Shown: in pieces, positions 1 through 11,950 of the stretch
How positions within the stretch are numbered: position 1 is the first letter of the stretch
Layout: each line of letters starts with the position of its first letter
From: Nemophila menziesii
Lineage: Eukaryota > Streptophyta > Magnoliopsida > Boraginales > Hydrophyllaceae
Assembly: GCA_029959085.1 (NCBI GenBank)
Contig: JARWIR010000043.1
Span: forward strand, 2,542,001-2,606,000
Direction of reading: 5' to 3'
Length of the DNA stretch: 64,000 nucleotides
Notes under the pieces: model-generated
Seen by the model: only the letters and a program-made list of their open reading frames with translations
The model's database searches: none
What the model was told of the DNA's origin: nothing
Translations under genes and position numbers: made by a program

Positions 1-20
1 ATATCTAAACAACTACATTC

Positions 21-155
21 TCACAGAGAGTTAATAACTAGTTTAGGAATCACGCAACCACTCCTATCCCTAGTCAAACTATCCCATAAATAATCTGGTG
101 GATCTTCCAGAACACGAGGACCTTCACTTGATTCCGCACCCTTCTTCGCAAGAAT
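21..155 (-). CDS. possible 3'-terminal exon of an unidentified gene
   Basis: On the minus strand an open stretch of about 45 codons ends in a TGA at 21-23. It reads with ordinary protein composition (it includes SSEGPRVLEDPPDYLWDSL) and is preceded by possible AG acceptor sites near 145-155. An in-frame stop lies just upstream of these. The rest of the gene would have to lie upstream on the minus strand at higher coordinates, and no convincing upstream exon was found. I do not recognise the product. It may equally be a decayed fragment. Confidence 0.22.
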   Translation of the reverse strand: MLAKKGAESSEGPRVLEDPPDYLWDSLTRDRSGCVIPKLVINSL

Positions 156-1356
156 TCAAGGATGAATGATGATTTTAAAGTTTTCTTAATATTTTTTATT
201 CAAGTCAATTTTTTTTATTTTTGGATCACTTTAAGTTTTTATTGGAGTTATTTAAGTATACAAATATGAGATTAAATTTTGTAAATAATAAAGTGATAAA
301 ATTAGAGTTCATTTAGTATTGTATTTTTTACATCAATACAATAAATTCAGTGTGGTAATTAAAATATTAATATAGTTTTGTAGTATATAAAGATAAAATT
401 ATAACCATGATTATAATTTCATTTGTTTCATTTCTACTAACTCGTCATTCTGCTCTCAAATCTTTATGCTCTCAATTCAATGGTATTTTTACATTGCATC
501 ACCACAATCTCATCATCATCGTTATATTCTCACTTTTTTGGCAGAGTAAGAAAAAGAGAATTCAAAACTTTGTTAACTCTCTTCTCATGCTCTAGTTGGT
601 TCACCTTACTCATCCTTCCTCACAAATCACCATCATCACTATTATGTTCACTCACTCTTTGGCAAAAAATAAGAAAAAAAATGATTTAAGACTTTGTTGA
701 CTTTCTTCTCACGCTTTAGTGGTTCTCCCCACTCCCCCCTCTCAAATCAACACTATGATCACGTTTCGATTGTTGCACTCAGTTTGTGTCCCACTTTCTC
801 TCAGATATGATCAAAAAAAGAAAAACAAAACTTGACTCTAGTGATTTTCTTCTCACGATATTAGTTGTTGATGCTATTACGCACTTATATGGCTTCATGT
901 GTGTATTATTCGACTTTGATTTTGCATTATTTTATGTCGTAGATGTAAATATGTAGCGCATCTCTAGTGTTTTGGTTTGAGTAATCTGTTATAGTATGAT
1001 CTGTTTTTTGTTCGAGTGGTTTTGTAATCGCATGGTCTTATTGATTACTAAAGCCTATACTTATTGATTTATAAATTATTTTTGTATTGATATGATGTAG
1101 TGACATGTTTCCAATTTAATCCTCGTGTAAGCGGAGATTATTTCATTAGTGATTCAGTTATGGAAATTTTGCATTTGGGGAATAAATGATTGACAGGTTG
1201 TTTGATTGGGTTGACTTAAAAGATATTGTCATTAATATTGCATATCAATATAATTGAAGGTATATTGATCTTTTATGAGTACTTCTCATTTATTTTAGAT
1301 GGTAAGGTTGTAAAATTAACTTAGTAATTGAATTATTCCTTATTACTTATGTGTGT

Positions 1357-1382
1357 GGGGGGGGGGGGGGGGGGGGGGGGGG
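1357..1382. repeat. 26-base poly-G run
   Basis: An uninterrupted run of 26 G preceded by GTGTGT. The length is unusual in this AT-rich setting, and the true count may differ because such runs are hard to sequence. Confidence 0.95.
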
Positions 1383-3013
1383 CTGGATTTCATGACAAAC
1401 ATTTTTTGCTTCTTTAATGTATAAGGTGGATACTTTAGTCTTCGGTTATCAATCATCATTTCTCAAAGAGGAGGGTGTGGGAATGGGTTATTACTGTATT
1501 CAAGTTTATATTTTTTCAAAATAATGTATTCAACTCATATCATTCATCATTTATTGCTTTGTCAGTGAATGAAGGTGTTTTATTCCATATGTGATTCTTT
1601 GAATATGCTCTGGTATGTGATTCTTTGTGTTGTTCTTATTTGTGATGTTATAGTAATATTAAGGTATTATTGCCTATTAATTATGACACATTAGATCAAT
1701 TATATCTTATTATTTGGTATTATTGCGGGATTTATAGGTAAAAGATTATTTCCAACCCTAAATAAGTAAACGTGCTTAAAAGTAGATATTGCAATTATTT
1801 TAGGAAATTGCTATTTTTAGCAGTTGTTGAAGGAAGAAATAAAAGTTGGGCATTAATTAGAATTTAGAGGAAATGACTTAGACTAGTTGAACCATCCTAG
1901 AAGGAGCCTAAATTTGGCCATTTCTAGTAGGAGAAATAGAAATTGTGAATCATAATGAAGAAAATTCCAAGTCAAGATCAAATGTCAAATTTCAGAGTAC
2001 AAGGAAAAGTAGAGTCCAAAAAAATAAAAATGTTAAAGAGATAATCACAAGAATTAATTTATCAGTCAAAGAAAATTCAATGGTTATATGTTAATCATGT
2101 AGCCTAATTATCTTCTTAGTTTAGCTATTAAAGAACGTATTAACTAGTGGGAGTCTAGGATGGTTCATGAGAAAGTAAGCTCCGCTGCTAAGGGTGGAAG
2201 TATAAGATCATTCTTATTAGTTTATGATGATTAAATAAAGCTTTGGTTTTCTTTCATATTAAAAGGAAATGTTGTCAAGTCTCTGACCAATTGTATTTCC
2301 ATAAGGCATACTAAGCCTTTAGTATATGAATATGTGCAATATCAAAGGCGAGATTAGACTATAATAGCCAATTGTATTTCCATAGAATATCTACTCAAGG
2401 ATATAGTTATGTGCTGCTACCATAGTCAAGATTGTAAGTAGATGTGAAAGGTAATATCTGACGAATATTATCTCAACATTTAGTAAAGGCAATCTTGATT
2501 CAGCAAGTAAATAATCTAGATTTATATGCTTCTTAAATTTTATAAGATTGATTACTCTATCTAAAACTCGTTCCCTGTCATTCTCCAATTAATGATTTAC
2601 TATTTTAATTAGACACTTAATCATAAATCATCTAAATCAAAACCCCCAAAATATTAAAAATATATGTAGGGCTTAGCTAAGGTACCTAATATTTAGTGGA
2701 TCAGACTTTAGAACCACTACATGGTAGAGAGGAATTTATAAATATTAAAATTGATAGTGTCTCATAACTAATCCCAATTGATAGTGATTTCGTAAGAAAT
2801 CAATAACCTTGTGGAAGACATCAATTTTTGTGATGTTGTTAGGGAGTGTGTCGTCCCCCGTTGTGTGATAGAATAACATAGTAATATAATTGGGGTGACG
2901 GTTCCGCAGTGTTTGGATCAGAGACAAGTAAAAGTGATAAGTAGGGTTATCGATTTTCTTAAGGATTAAATGCTATTTATGGTTTTTAATCTAGTGCAAA
3001 TGTATGAAGTCTG

Positions 3014-3431
3014 TGTTAGCCTTACCTTGTTTTTATTCCCGTTTTAATATTCGACAAATCATTCTTTAACTAAAATTCATTTGGTATTACTTTTAAATGT
3101 TTTCCAAAACCCCTCATTAGATTAGTTATCTTAAAATCCTTGAACTTGAGCTTCATTAGTACAGTGGCGCGGGAAACCGAACCACTATACATCGTTGTGT
3201 ATCTTTCTATCCCTACACTCTTTACTTTTCCGCACTCTATATGCTTGATAAAATGCTCATATGAATAGTTTGATAATATTGTCTTTTAGGATTATCTAGT
3301 TCTTGACTATTTAGTTTGCTAAAACAATAGGATTCAAATTAGCTTTTAATTTTATTTACTTGAAATAAAATTAGCTGATTAATTTCCATTGTCCTATTCA
3401 ACCCCCCTTCTAGGACGCATATAGAATATCA
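3014..3431 (+). repeat. Copia LTR1 (short form, 418 bp)
   Basis: Begins TGTTAGCC and ends AATATCA (TG...CA). It matches 8251-8668 at all but about four positions. Compared with LTR3 and with the solo LTR at 60558-61791 it lacks the middle several hundred bases, including the GC-rich module and the TATA-like box. Confidence 0.93.
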
Positions 3432-3433
3432 AT

Positions 3434-3445
3434 TGGTATCAGAGC
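3434..3445 (+). other. Copia primer-binding site (tRNA-iMet type)
   Basis: TGGTATCAGAGC, the standard plant Copia site complementary to the 3' end of initiator tRNA-Met, two bases after the LTR end. Confidence 0.95.
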
Positions 3446-3486
3446 CTAGCTCTATTGTACTTAATCGTTTCTAGAGTTAATACGAT

Positions 3487-5304
3487 ATGGACTCTAATCA
3501 ACCGGAAGGTTCATGTTCTACTAGACCTCCGCTTTTTGTAGGAAAAGATTACTTTGGATGGAAAAAGAAAATGGAGATTCATGTCAAAGGAATTGATTAC
3601 TTTTTGTGGCTTGCTATCAAGAAGGGTCCTTACATTCCTTATGTTGATGATAATCAAACGGTTGAGAAAGATGAAGATAATTACAATGCTCAAGACATAG
3701 CCAAACTCACCAAAAACAACAAAGCTATGAACATACTCATAAATGGGTTGAGTGTCACGGAATATGCTAGAGTTAGTGAATGCAATTCGACTCATGAAAT
3801 GTGGCAACTCTTGGAGCTATCATATCAAGGAACGGAAGATGTCAAGGAAACTAAGATTGGTCTTTTTATCACCAAGTATGAGCTATTTCGAATGGAGCCC
3901 GATGAAGCCTTAAATGCTATGCATCAAAGATTTTCCAACATTGTCAACACCTTGAAGACTCTTGGTCAAGAGTACACCAACAAAGAACAATGCCGAAAAA
4001 TCTTATTTGCTCTTCCAAAGAAATACAAATCTAAAATCAACTCTATAAGAGATACTAAATATCTTTCAAAAATGACGGTTCATGAACTCATTTGTAACCT
4101 CATGACGGAAGAGCTTGTGCTTGAAGAAGAAAAGATAAGAGATGATGAGGAGAAGAAGATTAAGAAATCCATTGTCTTCCATGCCTTGAGTAGCAAAATG
4201 AAAGAACGAAAAGAAAGGAAGGAAAGTGAAGAAGAAGAAAATTCACATGAAGAAGAAACTAGTGAAGATGAAGGAATAGTTATGTTGGCAAGAGATATGA
4301 AAAAATTTATGAGATACAAACGTTTTGCCAAGAAAGGAAGTTCTTCCACACCCTATAAGAAGAATGTTAGAGCTATCAAACAAGATGAACCCACTTGCTG
4401 TCATTGCAAGAAAGTTGGTCACATCAAAACTTATTGTCCTCTTCTTCAAAAGGAAAAATCAAAGAGAGCAATGCATGCTAGTATCACTTGGGATACTTAA
4501 AATTCGGATGAAGAAGAAAGTGATAATGAGAATGTTAATCTTGTTGCTTTTATGGGAGAACTTGGAAGTGATGAAGATACTCCTTGGGATGATGATCATA
4601 CTATCCAAGAACCAAGCAATGACGGTTCAACTCACTTTGCCTTTATGGCAAACCATGATGAGGTAACTCCTAAATCTAAACTTTCTTTATCTTATGATGA
4701 TGCTAGTGAGCAAGATATTCATCAGGCATTTGATTCTCTTTACAATGATTTTTTAAACTCTATTGAAACAAACAAAGTTTTAACAAAAGAATTAGAAATT
4801 GAAAGAAATAGAAGTAAAGAGATTTTAAAAGGTTTGAAAGATTGTCAAAATCTTAGTGATGAATGTATAGATGAAAATGAAAAACTTCATCTTATTGAGA
4901 AAAAACTTTTGGAAGAAAAAACTTTGTTAGAGAAAAAGATTGAGGATCAAAATGCTATTATTCTAAAATTTACAAATGGGAAAGAAAACTTGGATTTGAT
5001 TTTAGGTTCTCAAAAATTGGCTTTTGAAAAAAGTGGTGTTGGATATGATCCATCAACTAAACAAAAACTCTTAAAAAATGTTTTTGTTAAATCAAAAATT
5101 TCAAATCATATTTCGTCTTCTTCAAAATCTTCTATCACTTGCACTTATTGTGAAAAACTTGGTCATAATGCATCTCATTGTTACTATCGAAAATTATTGG
5201 ATTTGGGATCTCTTGTGCCACTTTGGAAAAGGCCTATATGGGCTATAAAAAGAAAATCCACTAACCCTCATGGACCCAAACCAAATTGGGTACCTAAAGC
5301 CTAA
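3487..5304 (+). pseudogene. Copia gag with an internal stop codon
   Basis: This is the capsid gene of the Copia element and starts 41 bases after the primer-binding site. The first 337 codons hold the plant Copia gag region (DUF4219/UBN2-like), a lysine/glutamate-rich stretch, and a zinc knuckle C-X2-C-X4-H-X4-C (CHCKKVGHIKTYC). A TAA at 4498-4500 interrupts it. The same frame reopens at once and runs to 5304 with an acidic segment, a coiled-coil-like Lys/Glu-rich segment around 4740-5000, and a second zinc knuckle (CTYCEKLGHNASHC). Two knuckles and a long gag are typical of Sire elements. The protease lies downstream in a different frame, so at least one frameshift has also occurred. Confidence 0.88.
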
Positions 5305-5348
5305 ATTATTTTTGTTTGTAGGGATTGAGCATCAAGAAGCAAAATATA

Positions 5349-5408
5349 TGGCTCCTTGATAGTGGATGCTCAAGACATATGACCGGGAACCCTTCATTAT
5401 TTACACAT
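5349..5408 (+). pseudogene. Copia protease fragment
   Basis: A short stretch in another frame than gag shows the retropepsin active site (LLDSGCSRHMTG). It stops at 5408 where unrelated LTR-like sequence begins, so most of the protease, and the zinc-binding and first catalytic part of the integrase, are missing. Confidence 0.85.
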
Positions 5409-5640
5409 TGATATCTCCCTAATTGTTCTTATTTTAGACCCTTAGGAGACATCATTTTTGGTGTTTATTTAATTAATTTGATAGACTTTTGGACTAAATA
5501 TGCAATAATCCGGAATTACCTTTTTATTTCTAGCATTTTTAATTTATTAAACTTTTGCGCGTAATATTGGTATTTTTAGTGAAAAGTTTACAGGTTTTAG
5601 ATGTTAGCTAGGAGAGGAATCCGAGGAGGAAGTCAAAGAT
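5409..5640 (+). other. foreign filler resembling a Gypsy LTR start
   Basis: The Copia coding sequence is interrupted by about 230 bases beginning TGATATCTCC and containing GGAGACATCATTTTTGG. This resembles the first ~60 bases of the Athila-type LTRs elsewhere in the window (for example the reverse complement of 54690-54748). The Copia integrase resumes at about 5642. The filler replaces roughly a kilobase of expected pol sequence. Confidence 0.65.
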
Positions 5641-5641
5641 C

Positions 5642-7876
5642 GTGAATGAATTTGGCGTTGAGCATAATTTTTCGGCTCCTAGAACTCTCCAACAAAATGG
5701 GGTAGTGGAAAGGAAAAACCGGACTCTACAAGAAATGGCAAGGACAATGCTAAAAGAACATAGCTTGCCTACATACTTTTGGGGTGAAGCCGTTCATACG
5801 GCTTGTTATGTGTTAAATAGAGTTCTAATTAGACCCCTTATTAAGAAAACCCCTTATGAACTTTGGAATGGTAGACCACCAACTATTGCATATTTTCGTG
5901 TTTTTGGGTGCAAATGTTTTATCTTAAACACTAGGGATCATTTGGGCAAATTTGATGCGAAATCGGATGAAGGTATTTTTCTTGGCTATTCCACTAAGGG
6001 AAAAGCCTATCGTATTTTCAATAAACGCACTCGTACCATTGAAGAATCTATGCATGTTGACTTTGATGAGACTAACCCTTTTTGTATCAAGAAAGTAGTA
6101 GATGTTGATTTACATGAAGATATTCCACAAGATCAACCCTTAGAATCTCCTACTCAAGAATTAAAATCTCATGATGAATCTTTTAAGGAAAATTGTCAAC
6201 CATCAAATGAAGCTAGTATGGATTTACCAAAGTGTTGGAAAAACATCAAAGATCACCCAAGTGAATTAATTCTAGGTGATCCAAATGAAGGTGTAACCAC
6301 TCGTTCTCGTATAATTGCTCTATGTGCTCATCAAGCATTCTTATCTCAAATTGAGCCCAAGAATATTAAAGAAGCCTTGCTAGATGATCATTGGATAAAT
6401 GCTATGCATGAGGAATTAAATCAATTTGAGCGTAGTAAAGTTTGGACTTTAGTTGAGAAACCAATTGGTCCTACTATTATTGGCTCAAAGTGGGTGTTTC
6501 GCAACAAGCTAGATGACACCGGTATAATCACTAGAAATAAAGCAAGGTTAGTTGCTCAAGGATATAATCAAGAAGAAGGTATTGATTTCGATGAAACTTT
6601 TGCTCCGGTAGCTAGACTTGAATCTATTCGTATGTTACTTGCTTATGCTTGTTATATGAATTTTAAACTTTATCAAATGGATGTCAAAAGTGCTTTTTTA
6701 AATGGCTTTATAGATGAGGAAGTTTTTGTTAAACAACCACCGGGTTTTGAAGATCCAAAATTTCCAAATCATGTTTTTAAACTTTCAAAAGCTTTATATG
6801 GTTTAAAACAAGCACCTCGTGCTTGGTATGAATGTTTAAGCAAATTTTTGTTAGAAGATGGTTTTAAACGAGGAAATATTGACTCCACCTTATTTATAAA
6901 AAGGTCTTCAAAAGATATCCTTCTTGTTCAAATTTATGTGGATGATATAATATTTGGTGCTACTAATGAAAATCTTTGTGAGAATTTTTCTAAAAGCATG
7001 CATAAGGAATTTGAGATGAGCATGATGGGAGAATTGAATTACTTTCTTGGACTTCAAATCAAGCAAATGAAGGATGGCATCTTCGTAAATCAAGTCAAAT
7101 ACACAAAAGAATTGATCAAAAAATTTGGACTTGAAGATGCAAAGGAAATTGGAACTCCAATGAGCACATCCACCAAATTAGACAAAGATGAAGATGGTAA
7201 GGATGTTGATGAGAAAACATATCGAGGTATGATTGGTAGCTTACTTTATTTAACCGCTTCTAGACCCGATATTATGTTCTCCGTGTGTCTTTGTGCTAGA
7301 TTTCAATCCTCTCCTAAAGAATCTCATCTTAGTGCCGTTAAGCGTATTTTTCGGTATTTAAAAGGAACCCTTAGTTTAGGACTTTGGTACCCAAAATTTA
7401 CCTCTTTTGAACTAACAGGTTATTCGGATGCCGATTATGCCGGTTGTAGACTTGATAGGAAGAGTACTAGTGGAAGTTGCCAATTCTTAGGTCAATCCCT
7501 TGTATCTTGGTCTAGTAGAAAACAAAATAGTGTTGCTTTATCCACGGCCGAAGCCGAATATGTTGCGGCCGGAAATTGTGTGACTCAAATTCTTTGGATG
7601 AAACAAACCTTACTAGATTTTGGCCTAGAGTATGATTGTTTTCCCATTCGTTGTGATAACACTAGTGCTATCAATCTTACCAAAAATCCTATTCAACACT
7701 CTAGAACGAAACACATAGAAATCCGACATCATTTTATCCGTGATCACACTCAAAAAGGGGATATTGTGCTTGAATTTGTCACTTCGGAAAATCAACTAGC
7801 CGATATTTTTACCAAACCTCTACCCCAAGATCTTTTTGAGAAAATTCGTTGTGAGATTGGCATGCAAATTCTTTAA
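5642..7876 (+). pseudogene. Copia pol: integrase C-part, reverse transcriptase, RNase H
   Basis: A 744-codon open frame encodes the back part of a Copia polyprotein. It starts inside the integrase catalytic core ([13 protein letters not shown]), continues with the integrase C-terminal region, then the reverse transcriptase (about residues 265-510) with the [13 protein letters not shown] motif and catalytic YVDD near 6937-6948. RNase H follows, with [16 protein letters not shown] and RHHFIRD. The frame ends with the usual [13 protein letters not shown] tail. This part is fully open, so the damage is confined to the 5' half. The first ATG is simply the first available in the truncated frame, not a true start. 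Confidence 0.92.
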
Positions 7877-8078
7877 ACTTCTTATCTTGCCTTTCTTGTT
7901 TTTTGCTTATGGTGTTTTTATTATGATATCTTGTTGCTAACATTTTTCTTGGTGTTATAGGGTCCTTGAAGCTTCTAATTGTTATCCATTTTCTCCTTTA
8001 GTCCTTGTTTTTAACTCAAAAGTATTTTGACCCCATAATTTTTCAAAAATCTTATCATTGATTCTTTTTGTTGTTGAC
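7877..8078 (+). other. Copia 3' noncoding spacer
   Basis: T-rich noncoding stretch between the pol stop and the polypurine tracts. No envelope-like frame, which some Sire elements carry here, is present. Confidence 0.7.
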
Positions 8079-8250
8079 AAAGGGGGAGAAATTTTAGTTA
8101 AACTTTTTCATATTTATACTCCATGCATTTTGTGAAGGGGAGTTTTTCTAAAAACTCTAGTGATTAGCTTGAGGGGGAGTTTTTGATTAAAACTTTATCT
8201 AAGGCATCTTCAAAAGTTTATGATTTGTCAAACGTCAAAAAGGGGGAGAT
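8079..8250 (+). other. cluster of polypurine tracts
   Basis: Four purine-rich tracts occur: 8079-8090 (AAAGGGGGAGAA), around 8135-8142, 8171-8179, and 8237-8249 directly before LTR2. Repeated polypurine tracts are a known habit of Sire elements. The last one is the expected plus-strand primer. Confidence 0.8.
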
Positions 8251-8668
8251 TGTTAGCCTTACCTTGTTTTTATTCCCGTTTTAATATTCGACAAATCATT
8301 ATTTAACTAAAATTCATTTGGTATTACTTTTAAATGTTTTCCAAAACCCCTCATTAGATTAGTTATCTTAAAATCCTTGAACTTGAGCTTCATTAGTACA
8401 GTGGCGCGGGAAACCGAACCACTATACATCGTTGTGTATCTTTCTATCCCTACACTCTTTACTTTTCCGCACTCTATATGCTTGATAAAATGCTCATATG
8501 AATAGTTTGATAATATTTTCTTTTAGGATTATCTAGTTCTTGACTATTTAGTTTGCTAAAACAATAGGATTCAAATTAGCTTTTAATTTTATTTACTTGA
8601 AATAAAATTAGCCGATTAATTTCCATTGTCCTATTCAACCCCCCTTCTAGGACGCATATATAATATCA
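8251..8668 (+). repeat. Copia LTR2 (short form, 418 bp)
   Basis: Same length and limits as LTR1 and about 99% identical to it. Unlike a normal 3' LTR it is followed by a primer-binding site instead of a target duplication. Confidence 0.93.
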
Positions 8669-8670
8669 AT

Positions 8671-8682
8671 TGGTATCAGAGC
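8671..8682 (+). other. second Copia primer-binding site
   Basis: TGGTATCAGAGC again, at the same two-base distance after LTR2 as after LTR1. Right after its twelfth base the sequence switches to the interior of a long-form LTR. Confidence 0.93.
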
Positions 8683-8716
8683 GTCAGTCAGCTATGAAAT
8701 CAATACGTTGAGAAGT

Positions 8717-8749
8717 GCGGTACACCGCACCATATCCGCGGTACACCGC
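8717..8749 (+). promoter_or_regulatory. paired GCGGTACACCGC module in LTR3
   Basis: Two identical copies of GCGGTACACCGC (8717-8728 and 8738-8749). Each is an inverted repeat GCGGT/ACCGC with a two-base centre, and their starts are 21 bp apart. The module lies in the U3-like part of the LTR, 107 bases before a TATA-like box. The role is inferred from position only. Confidence 0.6.
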
Positions 8750-8856
8750 GAGAAAGGGTTTTCTGCACTATTAGAACAAGACAAAACTTATATCCGTTGG
8801 AGTTTAAATCTATCCGTTAGATAGAAGCCTTTTGACCGTTGGAAGCTTATTTCAGC

Positions 8857-8863
8857 TATAAAT
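8857..8863 (+). promoter_or_regulatory. TATA-like box of long-form LTR
   Basis: TATAAAT, conserved in the solo LTR at 61214-61220 (minus strand). The short LTR1 and LTR2 have no equivalent. Confidence 0.5.
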
Positions 8864-9523
8864 TAAAGCTCTTTGAAGACACAACTCATCCCTTCCATCT
8901 ACCAATCTTAAGAGCAATTAATATTATCATTCAAGAAGGTTTCAAAGGAGCATTCAAGTCATATTCATTCCTCAAGCTACATAGTTTATATCCACTCATT
9001 TAGGAGTCTAGTTACAAACTATTATACCACCCTTAAACACTTTTCTTTTCCTCTTAATTCTTTGTAATAGATTAAGAGAGTAGTGTGAGTATAGGTTCTA
9101 TACTTGGTTCCTTGTGTTGGTGATAACACAAGTGTTTTTTTCCTTCAAGGTTTTGAAGTGGTTGTAAAGGGTTTGTAATCTCACCCGGGTTAAAGAGTTA
9201 CGAAGATTAGTTGAGAATCTTGCAAATCCTAAGGAGGCTTCCTTAGGTAGTGATGTAGGGAAACCGAACCACTATACATCGTTGTGTATCTTTCTATCCC
9301 TACACTCTTTACTTTTCTGCACTCTATATGCTTGATAAAATGCTCATATGAATAGTTTGATAATATTGTCTTTTAGGATTATCTAGTTCTTGACTATTTA
9401 GTTTGCTAAAACAATAGGATTCAAATTAGCTTTTAATTTTATTTACTTGAAATAAAATTAGCCGATTAATTTCCATTGTCCTATTTAACCCCCCTTCTAG
9501 GACGCATATAGAATATCAGTCTG

Positions 9524-11101
9524 TAATCTAAATAACAAAAATACTAAATAATTTTAGTAGGTGAATATTTGTTTGGTTTTCAATGGTAAATAACTAAAGA
9601 CAAAATAAATGCAAATAAGATAAAGCTAGGAATAAGATTAAACTAAAAATAAAGATAAACAAATAAGTGAATGAAATGAAATATAAATTATAGGAGATGG
9701 TTACTTGAGGAAATTGATAGTAATAAGTTATGTCGCCAATTAACCTTGTTATTGATAAGGTCGAGCAGTTGTGTTCACATTAGTTGGGATTCATAGAACT
9801 CTACGTCCCCACCAGGGTGATCTTAGAGCCCAACCTTACACACCCGTCGGCTATCCGATGAATTCAAGTTCCTGACCCTATTGACTCCCCAGCGTGCAAA
9901 AATCAACTGGTTATAGGCACTAGGCTCTTATGTACTAGTTCTGTAATTAGACCCCCCCCCCCCCCCTTTAAGATGTTAGCTCAATTACAACGACCACCTG
10001 CTACTTGGCCAGAGCACATGAGTAATTATAACAAATACACAAAAAATGGAATAATAATATAAAACCCAACTCAATTAAATATCCAATTGATATCCCACAT
10101 ACAATAACTTAATTAAAAATCTCAACACAATGTCTTACAATGGCATCCTTGAAGAATTTAAATTTAGCTCACACTAACAAAAAAACTTATTAAAATAAAT
10201 TAATGAAAACTAAGAACATATTCATGTTTAAAACAGAAAATAAATAGGAGTTATTGTTGATGACGAAAGGAACTGATGATTGGTTGAGGTAGAACAGCTG
10301 GGTTCATAAATAAACCCTTATTCTTCCTCTTCCTTATCTTCTGGCGCTTTCCCTCTTTCTAAACTGATGGATAAGCTTAATTAACGAAGTGTATATGGAA
10401 GGAGGCTTGAAAAATAGCTTATGTAGCTTCTAAAAATGTTTGGGCCCCCTTTAGGTTTGGAAAATTAGGTTTGGGAGGGGCCTAACCCATTTTACTTAAC
10501 CAGATTTTTGGTTCGAACCGTTGTGGATGCAACTGACATAACTTCTTCATCTTAACTCTGAATTGACTTTCGTTACTTGAGAAACGACCATGACTTCAAT
10601 CTCTTCCCAAATCAAACAAAATCATGTCCATAACTCTCACAAATAAGTCATAGTCACTGAAACACTAAGGAGAGAAGACTTCTGCCCCAGACGCTCCAAC
10701 TTCTGAAAATGCTTAAAGCTCAATTTCTGCTTTGACTTGGGTTTTCTCTTGCTTATTTGACTTCTTATCTTCATCTTGGACCATAGTAGTTAACCTTATA
10801 GTCCATGTGGAGAACAATACTTTAATACTTACTTACTACTTGCGAACAACCCGTACACTTGCAGAGAGTGATTAATAAAGGTGTCGACTGTTAAATTATT
10901 TTATCACACCTCTGAAAACGACATTCGTTCATGCTTCACTTACTAGCCCATGCAAAAGTTGTTGGGAGGTGTTCAAATGCGTCCTTCCTTTGACTCGTCG
11001 ACTCGCACGACAGTATTAATTTAAAAATATATCTTAAATTTTATCATGTGTAGTGATTGTCTTAGGTGGTTTTCTCAACGGTCAAGTTAACGAAATACTA
11101 G
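9524..11101. other. old LTR-type repeat remains, no gene
   Basis: No coding sequence is seen. Short runs such as the 15-C tract at 9952-9966 and leader-like stretches (TACACTTGCAGAGAGTG near 10853) resemble decayed Gypsy LTR sequence. The Copia element inserted into its left part. Limits cannot be set. Confidence 0.4.
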
Positions 11102-11119
11102 TCCCCGATAACGACACCA
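11102..11119 (-). other. decayed Gypsy primer-binding site
   Basis: Read on the minus strand, TGGTGTCGTTATCGGGGA resembles the tRNA-Asp type site of Athila elements. It follows an LTR-like end (ACCA, then AGTTTT) exactly as in the intact element at 44178. The four differences from the expected sequence are all C-to-T or G-to-A changes. Confidence 0.6.
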
Positions 11120-11125
11120 AAAACT

Positions 11126-11950
11126 TGGTAGCCCCTTTGGTGTGAGGTAATAAACCGTCAAGAGAGTATCTAAACATAAGTGTACGGTTCTATCAAAGTA
11201 ATGAAGTTTATCAAACACAAGGACTATTACTTGTTATATTGCTTTTAGTGAAATCTAGTTGAAAAGTCATGAAAAAAATGACAATAAACTCAGGGAGGAA
11301 AGACTAGGTTTTTGGTTTATAAAAAACTAAACTGCAAAAAAAAAAGCAACAATTAATAAAAGCTCAAGATTTAAAATGGTAAATAACATGAGAGTAAGAG
11401 AGATTTGACAAAAGGAAAGGCTAAATCGGGAACAATATGATCCCCCGATCAAAAAATGTATATAATTTAGTATAAACATGGATGTGGAACTACACTAGTC
11501 GAGAAGAAAATACTAGTTAATCCTAAACACTCCTCTCGATGCCCCTAAACATACAAAAGAGTTGATGTTCCCCTCCCAATTAAATGTTATGCTACTACTC
11601 TACTCTCTCAATTTGAATAACCTCATTTTTTTCGGAATATAAATGTTATCAACATTTAAGACCCTTTATCAAGTGACCTAGTTATCATACTTTCCTAGTA
11701 CATGGTCAATACACAAGGAGTAACAATCAATACAAAATAGCATATAATGTAAAATACCCACTTCAATATCATAAAAAATCCCAAAATCACATTAAATCTA
11801 TAACAACTTCATCCAGATTCTCATTTATCACAATTTATAAGTGATTTTAGCTACGTATCCTCGTAATAAAAAGCAATACAAGTTTAAGTATCAATTATGA
11901 ATAATAATAAAGGACAAAACATAAGGACAAAAAGTTTTGAATTCTAGTAT
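11126..11950 (-). mobile_element. relic of a Gypsy 5' LTR
   Basis: Sequence starting TGGTAGCCCC next to the decayed primer-binding site is the 3' end of a minus-strand LTR. It lacks open frames. The right limit is a guess, because no matching partner LTR or target duplication was recognised. Confidence 0.4.

Larger units (their letters stand above)
1..3008. other. AT-rich intergenic DNA without a clear gene
   Basis: No reading frame of convincing length or composition is seen here apart from a possible exon at the left edge. The short frames around 2391-2588 and 2745-2927 show no family motif. The part from about 2820 to 3008 looks like the outer piece of an old LTR-type repeat that continues to the right of the Copia insertion at 9524, but I cannot fix its limits. 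Confidence 0.6.
3014..9518 (+). mobile_element. Sire-like Ty1/Copia retrotransposon with three LTR blocks
   Basis: The element is bounded by the 5-bp target duplication GTCTG (3009-3013 and 9519-9523). The order is LTR1 (3014-3431), primer-binding site, gag, damaged pol, polypurine tracts, LTR2 (8251-8668), a second primer-binding site, then a third and longer LTR fragment (8683-9518). The 3' 261 bp of LTR2 and LTR3 differ at only about four positions by eye, and LTR1 and LTR2 at about four in 418, so the insertion is young. The reverse transcriptase and RNase H order (Copia type), the two gag zinc knuckles and the repeated polypurine tracts fit the Sire/Maximus lineage. It cannot be autonomous because pol is broken. 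The internal part plus three LTR blocks is not a normal insertion product. Confidence 0.93.
8683..9518 (+). repeat. Copia LTR3, 5'-truncated long form
   Basis: From 8683 onward the sequence aligns with the interior of the solo LTR at 60558-61791 (minus strand), including the GC-rich module, a TATA-like box and the CCTTAGGTAGTG region. From 9258 it is nearly identical to LTR1 and LTR2. It ends AATATCA at 9518 next to the target duplication. About the first 480 bases of a long-form LTR are missing. Confidence 0.85.
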